A program made the translations under genes and the position numbers. Positions 51,413-64,000 of a DNA stretch of 64,000 nucleotides are shown here, piece after piece; the stretch's first letter is position 1; each line of letters opens with the position of its first letter. Source of the stretch: Alligator mississippiensis (taxonomy: Eukaryota > Chordata > Crocodylia > Alligatoridae); the NCBI RefSeq assembly GCF_030867095.1, contig NC_081824.1, positions 175,096,933 through 175,160,932 of the forward strand. Reading direction: 5' to 3'. A model generated the notes under the pieces. The model did not search any database and was not told where the DNA came from. It saw only the letters and a list, made by a program, of their open reading frames with translations.

Positions 51413-53957
51413 TTCTAACACATTGCACCTTGCAAGTTTTCAATACTTGGCATTGGCACTTCTTATGTCTTTAGCATTAATATAAGGTGACTACTGTATA
51501 GTAGTGTAGAGATGCAGCCAGTTTCCCCAGGGCAAAGCAAAAATGGTTTGCCATCATAAATGCAGGGCTGCCAGCAGCAGCTGCTTTTTTTTTTTCCCCT
51601 TTCCCCTCACCCCCCCACCCCCAGTTACATGACTGTCACTGTATATTTAGGATTATAAGCACCTTTTGTAGTCTTGTTTGAAAGTAATTAAAAGCTTACT
51701 CACTGTAGGGCAAAAGTAATTGCTTAACTACTGAGGATTGGGGTACAAGCTAAAGTGACCCTGTGGTTAACTAGAACCAGCTAGCATAATTTTAACTTCT
51801 CCCTATACTACGTGCTAAGATGTGCTTAGTATCCTGCTAGTTGACATACAATCCCAGTGGAGACGAGGCTTGATTAGAGAGGGTTTTAACTATGAATGTT
51901 GGTCCATTTTGTATCTGTGTTGTGTTTAAAGAAAAAAAATGTATGCCTGCCCAGAATTTTAAAGGGGAGGGGTTTTTTAGTTTAGAGAAATTACACAAAG
52001 GACCTGAGGGGCTGTGCAGCAATGGAAAGAGGAAAACAACAGGCACTCCACTGCTGGGCAGATAGTATTAGCTAGTTGGATGGTCTCTTCAAGGAAATGA
52101 TAGGACCTGATTCTGCGCACATGCTTGTTAAGGAACATTATTCATGCAGGACATCCAGCTGCATTCAGCAGAGCTTCCCCCACAAGTAAAGTTACTCATT
52201 TGTGCAAGTATATGAAAAATCCAACTCATAGCTAGTCACTTAAACCAGACAGGAAGAAACAGTGTACAGCATATAGTAGGAAACTCTGCTGTTCAAGCAG
52301 GAATAGAGAGAATTAACACCATTGCTCTTTCCATTGTGATTCTGTCATTCTGTGCAAACTCCTAGCCAGTAAATAGTAATCACCATGTAGCTGAGGGTTA
52401 ATTCAATGATTCTCTTCTGTACAGAAAAGTGCAATGTGAAATTAGCATGGTGTAAGGTTGAGAGTATTGTCAATTCAACTCCCTTCTTCCTTTCATTTTC
52501 TTCCTTTGGATCCTGTTACCTTTTGCACAAAAAAAAATTCATTTCTCAACTCCCTAAAAATTATTTCTAAAAATAATTATCTTCATTTCTAGCTCTGGTT
52601 CATCCTTTTGTGAGTGTGTGGGAAGCTCTTATTTCAGACTCCTTTAAATAACCAAAGTTAATTTAATCATAAACTTGATCTTCTTCAACACATGCGCCCT
52701 TACTAAATAAGCTAATATTTTCCCTAAAAAACAGTTTGGCTTGTTTCTGGCTGACCTTTTGTCAACAAAATATGAAGCTATTACTGTGATTGGAAACACT
52801 TCTCTCAAGCTAATAAAACAGAAAAAGACTGCAGTTGAAACTGGTTTGGGAAATGTCAAGTGGGCAACTGAACAGCATGAATCATCAAAACCAGTGAAAG
52901 AAGCAGAGAAACAATGTGTGAACAGTTATTACACTGGGAAGCTGGTAATTCACTGTATACATAACAAATTCTTCTGTCAAGCTGGGAAGTGATCTTTAGT
53001 TTAGTTTCATTGCACAGTCAATAGTTTTCTATGCAATGAACTAGGTCCTGATGGTGCAACCTCATTTGATTATTTGGAGATTCAAGCTGTGAATGTGGCT
53101 TGGAGCCTAACATTTTTGTGTTCCTAGAATGATTTTCATTGGTTGTATCTAATCATTTTTGTCACATTCTGGAGAATCGCAGGCTGTCCTCTAACGTAAA
53201 AGTGCATTGTGAACACTAGCTTGATAGGAAATTAGTCCTTGCAATTTCATGGACTGGGGAGCAGTAACCAAGATGCAAGTGCTTATTTGTTAACAGGAAT
53301 GTCCAGGTGATGGACTACAGTGGTGGCCATTACCTGAAGTTCCCCATTCTGCTAATAACTGTCCTGCTGCAAAAGAAACTAACTAGGTTCTTCTGACTCA
53401 CCAAGGCAGGTAGTTTACTATCCTGCATAAACATCAGGAAAGTTTATCTGCAGATCTCATGGAGTAATGAGTACAAGAACTGAGCAATCCTGTCCTAGGA
53501 ACAGCCACACTTGACAAGGCAGAAGATGATGTCTAGCTGACCATTGTTACCCTGATGGGTAAGTCTTCACTTTACCTATAGTTTCAGAGTGGACCCATCC
53601 TGCTAATAGAAGCACTGCCAGTCATCGCAGGCAAAGCATTCTTCAGGTGCTGAGAAGCTTTCTTAAGAGACTTGATGTAGTGAAGTAAGGCAAGCCTCAG
53701 AATAAATGGAGAGCACATTCTGCCGGCTAGATGGTGAGAGATTTCACTCTGGGAGACTGTTCCCTATGCAAGTCTTCAACCTATGTTTAAGCTCCATAGA
53801 TGAGCTGGTAGGCAACACACTGGTGGCTTGATCTGACCTCCCCTTCCCAACCCAATGGTCTTTCCCCTTCTACCTGCCTGCCTTTGTTTTCTATTTATGC
53901 ATAAACCATCAAATGATGTGGTGGGAATTCACAAAGCTGGACTAAGTTCACAAGGGG

Positions 53958-54020
53958 CTTGTCCTGGGGATCATGACATCCCTGATTCACAAAGGGCAGT
54001 CCTGGGGATCATGACATATC
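53958..54020 (+). repeat. Two-copy short tandem duplication
   Basis: GTCCTGGGGATCATGACAT occurs twice, about 40 bp apart (about 53962 and 53999), with TTCACAA upstream of each copy. This is a small local duplication. Confidence 0.7.
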
Positions 54021-57000
54021 CTCCCAATGTGCCAAACCCCCTTGGCTGGTTCTCATCCAGTGGTTCCTGACATAAGATTATGAAGAAACAAAGAAGAAGA
54101 GAATGCAATGGAGACTTCAGGAAGATGAGCTGCTGTGACAACTTCATCTCTCAGGCAGCAGGGGATTCCCTTGAGTCCAGTGGGATTTGTCACTTCCAGC
54201 TGAGCCTGTGCACATGGTCATCAGAGCTTTCACAGAGTCACAGTGACACTGAAAGCCCAGGGTGAAAAGACTAACCTATGTATGTAGCACTGTGCTCTAA
54301 TCAGTGAAGATAAAATAGGACTACAGTATAAAAGAGAGAGACATGTGTTTGCCTATAAGTCCTGGTAGTTTTACAGAGCGGATTGTGGTGACATGCAGGC
54401 ATATAAAATAATATAACAATTCACTCTAACATCATGCATCAACCTTGTAATAATCCCACACAGAACCAGTCAAAAGTAAATGTACATAGGCTAATGACAG
54501 TATTGACAATTGGAGATATCAAAACAGTAGCCCTGTAATCCCTGGCTAAGAGTCTTTAAATATATTGCTGTCTATGCATGGTGAAAGGCTTTGCAAATAT
54601 TGTTCCTGGGACCTTGTCCTTGTAATGTGTCCTGGCATTGAGGAGTAAGTCCACGCTTAGTGGATTATGCGTTATGTGAAGCCTTAGGGCCTGCCCCAGT
54701 GCCGGCACATGTGCTGTAATTCCCTGTAATGGGTAGTTCAGTGGTTTTTCCTTCCACACGGAACAGGGAGTGTTTTCAGAAGGGAAAATGAAACAATAAA
54801 TCAAAATCCTCAGTGAGTTTAACTTTTCCTGCTTTGATATATTCACAGTTACCAGGAAAACAAATGTGCAGGCAGGAAATAAAGAACAGCTACACAAGTG
54901 CATCTTGAGACAGCTACACTAATACGCAAGTGAGTGAACAAGAGAGTGAGGCATTATTAATACCACACATGGGCCATGGGCAAATGGTTGTAATTCCCCA
55001 GTGCCCCCAGTACCAAAGCAGAGCAAGTACTGGTCTGTCATTTGTTCTAATGATCTTGGAACCAGGTGCATTTACTGAAGGTATTTAGTGCTCTGCAGAT
55101 GGTACATACCAGTCAATATTCATCCTCACCTGCCACAGCTGAGTAGACCTTACAGAGAAGGGCACTAAGAGTAATTATTTGTGCCCAGAGCCAAACAGTA
55201 ACTCAGTTGCAGAGGCCCCCACCCTCAGCCCTGTTCTCAGCAAACTGGGCCTCTCCTCGCAGTCGCATCCTGTTTTACATACACCATAAGTAAGACATCC
55301 CTAATGGCAGCGAGTAAAACACCAATGCAGTCTGTTTCAGCTTTCTACCATTCCAGCCCTTGGGTCACAGGGTGGCTTGTGCCTCTCCTCACCCTCAACT
55401 ATATAAGAAGACGTTTTGCACCCCTGGAGCCACCATATTTGAGACCTCTTGCCCATATCCCCAGCATGCCCACAGCCCCTTCATCTACGCGCACCTTTGG
55501 GGACCACTCTGGGATTTGCTGCTCAGCTGCATGCATAGAAATGAAGTGTCCCCAGCATGGTCCTCACCGTCCTCCCCACAGAGCCACAGCAGATTCCCAT
55601 GCTTCAAAGGTGTGCATACATATGAAGAGGCCTGACCCTTGGTGAGTGGCTCAAACCACCTCAGGAACATCTGCTCATCTTAGTACCCATCCCCATCCCG
55701 CAGGCCTAGCAGCTTCTGCATGTGCTGTACACTACACATGGCAGGAAGGGCAACCGCTGGTTTCCAGCAGGGCACCTAAAGTGCTGTTCCACTCGGAAAA
55801 AGGAGGGAAGCCGGGATGCTCCTCCATCCCCCTTCAGGTCTCCGTTCCTAGCAGCTAGCTGTGGCACTGCCACCTGTGACAGCCACGTACATCACTTCCC
55901 TCTGCTGCACGTCACTGCACCAGCTCTGGCAGGGGAGCCAAACCACTAGTCTTCCCATCAGACAATAGATGGAAGGAGAATTGTTGGCGGAGATGAGAGG
56001 GAGCCAAAGTCCACATATTTTCCTCGGAGGTTTCCCCAGTTGTTCCACCAAGGGGTCAAGCTTTGGCAACTCACAGAACAAGCAGTCCTTCTGCCCCTAG
56101 CCCATACTGATCCCTCAGGGCAGAGAAATCTGGAGCCCTTCCTACTCTACAACCACTGGCATGGGGGTGGGGATCTGGTAGGTAACCTGAATCGGGAGTG
56201 ACCACGGTGAAGGACAAAAGAGGGACCAAGAAGAAGCAGAGACAGGCTCCCTGAGCTACTCAGAAAAAGCTCCCCTGCTCCCTCCACAGACCTGATTTCC
56301 CCAGTATGACCCACGAGGATACATATGTGGGCTTGGGTAAGAAAGTAGCTATAAGGAATGGACAGTGCATTGTGGCCTAATCTTGCAGTATTACAGACAG
56401 CAAGGGAGGGACTCAAAAGCAAAAGAAATACAGGCAAAACAGCAGCATTGCGACCCCTTTAGTTGTGGGGGAATTGATGGGGAGGGCAAGGAAGGCTACT
56501 TTTGCTTAAGCCATAACAGTTTCTAATGATCTCCAGCTGAAGGAATGAAAAGCATGCTCTGGGATTCATTAATCTGCGCAAAGGCCTCCAGTCCTTTCCT
56601 GGGGAGCTTGGGTGATTGGAGGGATCAATTAAAAAAACCCAGAGAGGGAAGGGGAGATTATTTTAACATCTGGCCTGTGAAATACTAGTATTTCATTTGA
56701 AACAGGAGCTGGCCAGTCTGACCAGGCAGACAGGGCCTTTGTGCACAGTGCATTCAGCAGACAGCTCTTTGTCTTTAAAGGGTGCTATTCCAGGGTGGCC
56801 AGGAGGGTAAGGAAAGGTAGCAGCAGGATTCAAGATGGCATCAAGAAAAGGACCACATTAGCCAGAAATGTGTCACCTGCAAGGGAAATCCCCTCTAGTC
56901 TCCTTCCTGGAAGCCCCAGACACGTGCCAGCCCCACTAGGCACAACAAATTTATGGTACCCTTGAGCATTCACCCAACCACGGCCAGCCATGCTATCTCT

Positions 57001-58407
57001 CCTGTGAAGGCAAAAGAGATGCTTGTGGGGAAGGGAGCTTCAACTGCTTGCTCAAAAGCAGTCTGCAAAGGGCAACGCACTGATTGTTTCAGGAAGGCAC
57101 AGACATCCATGCCATGAACTGCAAATGGAGGTCTGTGTTTGTCATGTGCTGGTTCACTAGTGACAGTGCCCCCACACACTACAGCCCCTCAAGGGAGCTG
57201 TGGGAGCCTTTTGTTAAATGGCCTCAGCCACTTCCATTTATGGCCCTCTTTCACAAACCCAGGTCCCACTCCCAGTGAACCCATGGCTTCCAGGGATGGG
57301 AATTATTGTTTGATTTTGACCCCACGAGACAGTGAGCAGTCCTGCACATCTCTCTAAGTCAAATACAAAACTGAGGACTGAGAGATGCATCCCAGCTACT
57401 TAGTTCACTTCCAAATCTAAACTTTCCTCAATTCCAGGGACGGGGTTTGTGCCTGCGGTCCTGCTGGAGATCCATTCTAGGGTCAGGTCCAAGCTGGAAA
57501 GTTTGGATCAGACTATTCCCAGGTTTGGGAAGACCTCTTTGGTCATGCACAAGTGTGGAGCTCTGTGCTTCAACTGGCAGGGTCCTGGCTGTAAAGGCCA
57601 GCTTTGCCCTCAGAGACTTCAGTGAATTGATGGGAGGATATGGCCAATCCTCCTCCCTTCCTGAGCCCTGGCTGGGCAGAGAGCTGGCAGGACGTTCTCC
57701 CCCTGACAGCCCAGCTTCCACTGCACAATAGGAAGGACATTCTCTGAGAGCCAACATGGTGGGGTGCAGGCCTGGCTGTGTAGTCACTAGCCCTGTTTGT
57801 ACTGTCCTGCCTGCAAGGAAGGGTAAGAATTGCCCTGAGGTAAGGCTAGAGGAGCCAGTTGGACACTGGTCATTGATGGGGTCAGAGCTCCTTTGTTAAG
57901 TTTCCTGGATGTATTCATTTTACTGGCATAAGCTGTGCCATTTAATGACACTGTGTTTATGCCCAGGCTCATAAGGGTGTTGGACTAGACCACTGATTCC
58001 TGCATAGTTCCCAAAGGCTAGAGGGGGTTTTCACCCCAAAGCAAGGTGTAGAAGTTTAGAACCAGCTACAGTTGTGGGGGACTGCCCCCCCATCCCTCTC
58101 CTCCCAGACCCCAATTATACTCACACTTTGACATATGAACCTGCCTGCACATACACATGCCTTTTCATCTTCTCTGTCCAGCATCCAGCTCTTTTTTACC
58201 TTATTTTCAAGTCCTGAATGCATCAGCTTATTTCCATCTGCTTTCTTTCCTGACCAGGCTATGATCTCTCTATACATGTCACAGACCCTTCTCTCCTTGC
58301 ATGTGACAGCAGCTGGGTTTCTTGGTTCTTCTGTCCTCAAAGACATGCTGGGAAATTCTGTGGATATTGTGCATGACTGGCTGAATCTTTTGCCAGTGGC
58401 ATTATAA

Positions 58408-59222
58408 AGATCATAGACTCATAAAAATGGGGGTTGGTGGTCATCAGGAGGTCTTCTAGTCCAACCCCCTGCTCAAAGCAGGACCATCCTCAGCTAGGTC
58501 ATTCCAGCCAGGGCTTTGTCAAGCTGGGCCTTAAAAACCTCCAGGAACAAAGATTCCACCACCTCTCTGGGTAACCCTTCCAGTGCTTCACCACCCTCCG
58601 AGTGAAAAAGTTTTTCCTAATATTCAACCTAAATCTCCCTTGCTGCAACTTGAGACCATTGCTCCTTGTTCTGTCATCTGTCACCACTGAGAACAGTCCA
58701 GCTCCATCCTGTTTTGAACCCCGCCCCCTTCAGATAGTTGAAGGCTGCTATTAAATCCCACCTCAGTCTCCTCTTCTGCAAACTAAATAAGCCCAGTTCC
58801 CTCAGCCTTTCTTTATAAGTCATGTATCCCAGCCCCCTAACCATTTTCATTGCCCTCCACTGGACTCTCTCCAATTTGTCTACATCCTTTCTGTAGTGGG
58901 GGGCCCAAAACTGAACACAGTACTCCAGATGTGGCCTCACCAGTGCTGAATAGAGGAGAATAATCACTTCCCTCGATCTGTTGGCAACTCCTGCTAATGC
59001 GTCCCAGTATGCTGTTAGCCTTCTTGGCAGCAAGGGCACACTGTTGACTTATATCCAGCTTAATGTCCACTGTAACCCCCAGGTCCTTTTCTGCAGAGCT
59101 GCTGCTTAGCCAGTTGGTTCCCAGCCTGTACCAGTGCATGGGATTCTTCCCTCCTCAGTACAGGACTTCGCACTTGTCCTTGTTGAACCTCATGAGATTT
59201 CTTGTGGCCCAGTCCTCCTATT
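58408..59222 (-). mobile_element. CR1 LINE 3' fragment
   Basis: The minus strand carries the C-terminal half of CR1 ORF2 in pieces: [20 protein letters not shown] (within 59139-58837), [20 protein letters not shown] (within 59039-58674) and [19 protein letters not shown] (within 58687-58499). A 3' UTR at 58408-58500 follows. It is frameshifted and 5'-truncated. It provides the uninterrupted reference for the CR1 split at 36479/39129. Confidence 0.9.
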
Positions 59223-62200
59223 ACAGGGGCTTTCACATCCCTGCTGTCAACAAACACAATTCATTTGGAAAACAAATAGCAACTTTTAGCTCCACGCTTC
59301 ATAAACACAGGCCCATATTCAGGCTGAATAGAGATCACTGTTTCTATTGTGGGAAGGGCATTTCACTTCATGTCCTGAAGATTTTGGGTGGGAGAGAAAA
59401 AAACCCTCCCTTTTCTGGGTCTGTATTTCAAAAGGATATTGTCTCTCCTGCCCCACCCTCTCCCCAAACACTATGCAGCCACTGAAATATCATGAACTGC
59501 ATTTCAAACCCCAACTTCTGATGACACAATGATCCAGGCAGGGGTTAATTCATTATGTCCCAGGAATAAGAAGCTTGCATATGGATCTGCCGTTCAGAAT
59601 CTGGATTCTCAAATATCACTACTTTTTCTGCAGGCTTTTACCAAAGAGGATCCCAGCGCATCTCACAAATAGATGTGAAGGACTCTGCAAACCATATGGT
59701 TTGCTGCTGAGATTCAGGCCTCTCTGGGTGCATTGCAGAACCTGCTGAATGGCCCCCAACAGGCCAAAGAGTTTCAGTCACAAGATGAAAAAGGAAATTG
59801 TATCCCAGTGTAATTACAGGGGGAACGCAAGACAGGCAGAATATAATTATCCCAACTGGAATTTCCCAGGGACAATAGGGTGGAACACCACTCTAGTGAA
59901 AAATGTTGTGGGACTGTGACTGCCAGGGTATGGTCAGGACTTTGAAGTCATATTTCTGCCTCTAGCACATCACCTCCCAGGACCAGGCTGGCAGACTGAT
60001 CCAGAACTACCTCCTGCAAAATTGGAACAAACTTCATGTCTGTCTCTTGTCACTCTCTGTCTAGGCTCAGGAGAATGATTGGCTATGTTTCCTCTGGCAT
60101 CTCTAAACCAATAACGGTAGATGCCAGGGAGGGTGGTTTTCAACCTGTTTTCATTTGCAGATCCCTAAACATTTTCAAAAGTAGGTGTGGACGCCTTTGG
60201 AAATTTCAAATGGAGGTGTCGACGGTTTTGAATTGTAAGTGTGGTTATTCACACTTTGAGCTGAGAACCTGAACCGGATCCACGCATCTGCATTTTTTCA
60301 CCCTACAAAATACCATTTCCCCCCATTCCTGACCCTCCTAAATCAAATGGTTCAAGCTAGAACATTTTCTCTCCTAGGCGCCCATAGCAAAACAGTTCTG
60401 AGGGAACTTGGCCGGGAAAGGTACTATAGAGAGAAACAAATCTTTTCTCTTTCTTATATGCATGTGTCCCCAAAACCCATCAGCAAGACCTGACAACACT
60501 GGATATTACATATGAAAGAGAGGGTAAGACGAAGTGGCACAGAATCATGCAGCAGGTTTTCAAAAGAGATGAAGAATCAAGAGAAACAAGCAGTAACAGG
60601 AGGCTGCTTCAGACGGCAGGAGCAGCAGAGGGGAAGGCTCTTGCACTAGAAATAACAAGATGCTGAGAGAGGAGTATGGGTTATAAAGGACATATGCGAG
60701 GGAAGAAGAGTGGGAGTCCTGTAATTAGATGTCAGGGCCCTAATTCTCCTTGCAAATGGCTGTTACACCATTGTAACTCCATTAGCTTCTACAGAGATAC
60801 TACTGATCTCAGCCACACGGGTGAGAGGAGAATCAGGCCCCAGATTCTTCAGACAGGCTGAAACTTGTTTTGTCACGGAAGATTTTTTTAAAAACAAGGA
60901 GGATGGTTTTGATCTGAACTTTCACAGAGGCAGGGTGGGGAACCAGTGGAGTTGTTTGATGCCAGGACTGAGAGCCAGAGATGGAAGGCATTGACATACC
61001 GAGTCCCAGCTACAGGATGTCAGACAACTGGTTTGCAATTATCTGTTCAGTGCAGTACCCCAAACCTCTTTTTATTAATCTCCAGTGTCATTCTAGGTTT
61101 CAGTAGTTGTTAATATCTGTATGTTAAATAATACCAGTACCTGACAAAAAGCATATTTGCAGAGGTTTAAGGACAATTAAATGCACATGTATCCCTCGCA
61201 TGGGAGTTTAGCCTCAGTGAATATGGTTTTAATAATCGAGTGGTATTTAGTTTACATGCCATAATTGTGATATTAAATCTAAATGAAAACCTCGTTGGAC
61301 TTGAGTATTTTTAAAGTGTGGTGGCCTTTTGCAGCTGAAACAGGGACCCTGGGCAAGAGGCAAAATTCTGGATGGGCTCATATGGGTAAAAGCACAAATG
61401 TAATTCATCTGCATAAACATAGGGGCAAATTTTCACTAGCTGGGATCCAGCCCCCCATGTTCAACCCCAAGTATACAGCTCTGCTAACCAGCTAGCAGAA
61501 GAAGCTGTTGTAATCACTGAGGCTAGCAGGTAGCAGGAGACATGATCACATGGACTCTGCTAGTTACAGGAACGTGTGGTCATGTCTCCCTCTAGCAGCT
61601 GGCCACAGGGATTTTAACAGTCTGGTAACAATCCTGTTTATTTTCCCTCCCTCTAACCCAACCTATTATTTTCCCTTTTTGGGGGCTGTTTCTATACTTC
61701 CTGGCTCTGGGCTAGAGAGGAAGTGGAAGGACAATATTGCCATTCTGGCTGGAAGCAGGGATTCCAGGAAATCTTGCCTGTTCTCATGAGAGTTCCAGCC
61801 CCATTTCTGCAGGTCTCAGAAATTCAAATCAGATCTGATATGGAGCACAGGTTCTATTTTAGCCAATGGGAGCTGTAAGTTCCCGCAGGGTAGGTAATTT
61901 TCTGCAGAGCAAGAAGCCTTTCAAAGGGCTACCAGAAGTAGTGAGATCCGGTGAGTAGTGAACTAAACTGGGAGCCAGGATCTGAATCTGCCACTGACCT
62001 GCTGAGTAAACTTGGGCAAACTAGTTCTCTGTGTCTCTGCTCTGCCATGCTGGTTTCACCCATCCTGGGTAGGTCTACCCCACAAACATAGCAATCCAGA
62101 TTGTAGTGCCATGCACTCAGCATACCCCAGCTCTAGCTTTGCTGCCTCTCAGAACACAAGCAGAGTAGCTGCGTCCTGTAGGTACAGTGGGCTGACTCAT

Positions 62201-64000
62201 TGGTATTGCCTCTCCACCACACTGCTTCTGGTGCAGACCAATACAGCATGTTGGAACGTGCCAAGCACAGTAAATTTATGGTGTGGACGTGCCCTTGATG
62301 CATTGCCTTTGTGGGACAGGCTCTGTGCATGTGTACAATGCCCAGCTCAATAGCGTTTCACTCTCAGGTGGGGCCAGTAAATATTAGTAGAGTACAGTAA
62401 AACTTTTTGTCTCCATATGGTGGGGAGTGGGATATAGATCCCATGAAACTCCACTCCATGCATGCATCAAAGCAAGGCTGGATATCCTTCTAAAGGAGTT
62501 GCTCTAGCCCAGTCAGAAGTTACGGGCTTGAGGCTGAAAAAACTGAGTAAGAGTCTATGGCCTGTGTTGTGCAGGAGGTCAGAAGAAATCAAAACGGTTC
62601 TCTCTCACCTAAAAATCAATGACCACTAATGGGAGTTCATTTCTTCGACATACATTGAGTTGACAACTTTCCTCCAGTCCAAGGGGCTATGGGAAAGAAA
62701 TACTTGGAGGGTACTGAAGATGTATCTTCATTAACAAAAGCAAAGCAGATTGGCTGCTAGTGAGTTTTCCTGACTAAAACCCATGCCTGGATAATCTCAG
62801 TTTCTAGCTATAAAATGGCAGGCCTGGAGGGACACACAGGGAAACAAAGCCATAAGTCTTTGGCTCAGGAGAATGAATGTAAGCAGGGAAGGGAGGGAAG
62901 CTGCCACAACAGGACACAAACAATGCACAAATTCTCATAAACCAGCTCGTGCAACCGCTCCTATATTTATTCAGCAATTTCCATCCCTGGCTCCCTCCCT
63001 TAATTCATCCATTGTTAATCTCCTACAAATATCTCGGATCTGTGCCGAGACAGTAAATCTGGGCCCCTTTGAAGATACTGGCTGCAATACAGCAACAAAT
63101 ACACTTTTTAAAATAAACATGCTAAGGATTCATTCTCCCTTTGATGTGCAGCATCGCACCTCCACCCTTCCCACTATAATTAACACACTACAGTCCATTG
63201 ACGCGTTCACGCTGGTAAGGGACCCAGCATGACCTAAATAGATGACATGGAAAAAAGCTCTCATGAGAAATATGAAGGGAGCAAAGCCAAGCACTCAACA
63301 GTTAGGAAATGCCAGAATGAAGGTTGCCTTAAGAAAATGAACCTTTTGTTGTGCAATTTCCCAGGCTTTTTAAAAAACAAAAAGTCATTACACAGCATTG
63401 TATCTGACACCCCACAGGTCACTAGCAGGGCCAGGTTCTTCAGATACATCACCCACACCTCTAAACAAATGGAGTAACTGATAGCGGTAGGAGGTTGCCA
63501 TCTCCTTGGTGGATCAGCACTTGAAGGGAGTGGGACATTTTTCCAGCAGGTTTCAGGGCTGTTTCCTGACAGGAAGGAACAGGAAGGTTTAGGAAACTTT
63601 GGTTCCACTCCAGGCTCTGGAGCCGAATACAGCGCACTAGTGAGCAAAGTCTCTTCTGCCTGTCCTTCACCCCTGAATCCTTATCACTTCAGCCTCATCC
63701 ACTACACCCTGTCTCTAAGGCTAAAAACAGATGTCAGATTTCTGCAGAGACCAAGCTTTTTTTTCTGGGATCCTACAGGTGCACAAGCCCATTGTCCCAC
63801 TTCAAGTACCTGTAGAGTACAGAGACAACACATTTCCTGGGACAATTGGGGTTGATTCCAGTTAGTTGCCATTCCAGTTGTGTGTTTAAACAACTGCCCT
63901 GTGCCTGTTTTGATTAACGTTAGGGACCATCATGCCCAGGATAAACCCAAGGTCTTTTTTTAACCTAACTCTTCTGTCTCCTTCCCCACCACTGCCTCTT
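59223..64000. other. Intergenic region to the right edge
   Basis: No gene is recognised. A hAT-like left end and interior (GGTGGTTTTCAACCTG near 60128, then TTTCAAATGGAGGTGT near 60204) lies at about 60128-60260 without a visible right terminus. The rest is unassigned. Confidence 0.55.
60128..60260 (+). mobile_element. Truncated hAT-like element
   Basis: GGTTTTCAACCTGTTTTCAT and the repeated TTTGGAAATTTCAAATGGAG motif resemble the left part of a hAT-derived repeat common in reptile genomes. No right end or duplication is found. Confidence 0.45.

Larger units (their letters stand above)
45261..58407. other. Intergenic region downstream of SLC4A1AP
   Basis: No coding exon is supported. Listed separately are hAT MITEs at 46302-46547 and 51214-51412 and a one-ended hAT relic from 47364. 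Also seen are a TTTTG microsatellite (about 48231-48280) and a two-copy short tandem repeat at about 53958-54020. The remainder is unassigned, including open frames of up to 119 codons without recognisable features. Confidence 0.6.

Noticed and set aside
52741..52992. 83-codon plus-strand open frame considered as a possible MRPL33 or other downstream gene exon
   Set aside because: It does not match MRPL33 or any family I recognise, has no convincing splice sites, and is compatible with chance in AT-rich DNA.
57428..57787. 119-codon minus-strand open frame
   Set aside because: It has no domain, no splice or promoter context, and a composition typical of non-coding sequence.
1..64000. CRISPR arrays, bacterial operons, rRNA or tRNA genes
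   Set aside because: No regularly spaced repeat array or bacterial gene organisation is present, and no tRNA or rRNA was recognised by eye. The window is a vertebrate intron and transposon landscape.

Overview
This is vertebrate nuclear DNA: two interrupted protein-coding genes with GT-AG introns lie in about 64 kb dominated by introns and interspersed repeats. The CR1 LINEs, a Penelope-like element (PLE) with GIY-YIG endonuclease, short hAT-type elements and GC-rich foldback elements point to a reptile. I favour a crocodilian and cannot exclude a turtle; this species call is inference.

Genes. SUPT7L (STAGA/SAGA-type coactivator subunit) lies on the minus strand, with three coding exons at 17811-17395, 8823-8499 and 4787-4550. 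Its C-terminal exon is not in the window. SLC4A1AP (kanadaptin) lies on the plus strand, complete in 14 coding exons from the ATG at 18626 to the TAA at 44863-44865, predicted 665 residues, with AATAAA at 45235. The two genes are head to head around a CpG-rich promoter (about 18300-18625) holding a perfect CRE and three tandem ETS-type motifs. From memory, human SUPT7L and SLC4A1AP are also divergent neighbours, so this is conserved synteny. The proteins have no known common pathway; what they share is the promoter.

Region by region. 1-4549: SUPT7L intron with a PLE-tail fragment at the left edge carrying a hammerhead-ribozyme-like core. 4788-17394: SUPT7L introns with a GC-rich foldback (7257-8180), two CR1 copies (one long and well preserved, 12712-14985) and an inverted PLE-tail palindrome (17177-17341). 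19082-23736: SLC4A1AP intron 1 with Tigger-like foldback DNA, GC-rich islands and a diverged direct repeat. 29335-30281: a hAT-type foldback element with target-site duplication. 35748-42918: the largest SLC4A1AP intron, with a three-level nest: a minus-strand CR1 split by a PLE (9-bp duplication), which is itself split by a solo LTR (5-bp duplication). 45261-64000: apparently intergenic, with hAT elements and a CR1 fragment; no gene recognised.

I saw no new multi-gene system. The most informative structures are the nested insertion with duplications at two levels, the PLE-tail palindromes with hammerhead-like cores, and a potential premature-stop splice donor in SLC4A1AP exon 10. Exon limits come from reading frame, splice consensus and recalled family sequence; no alignment was run.
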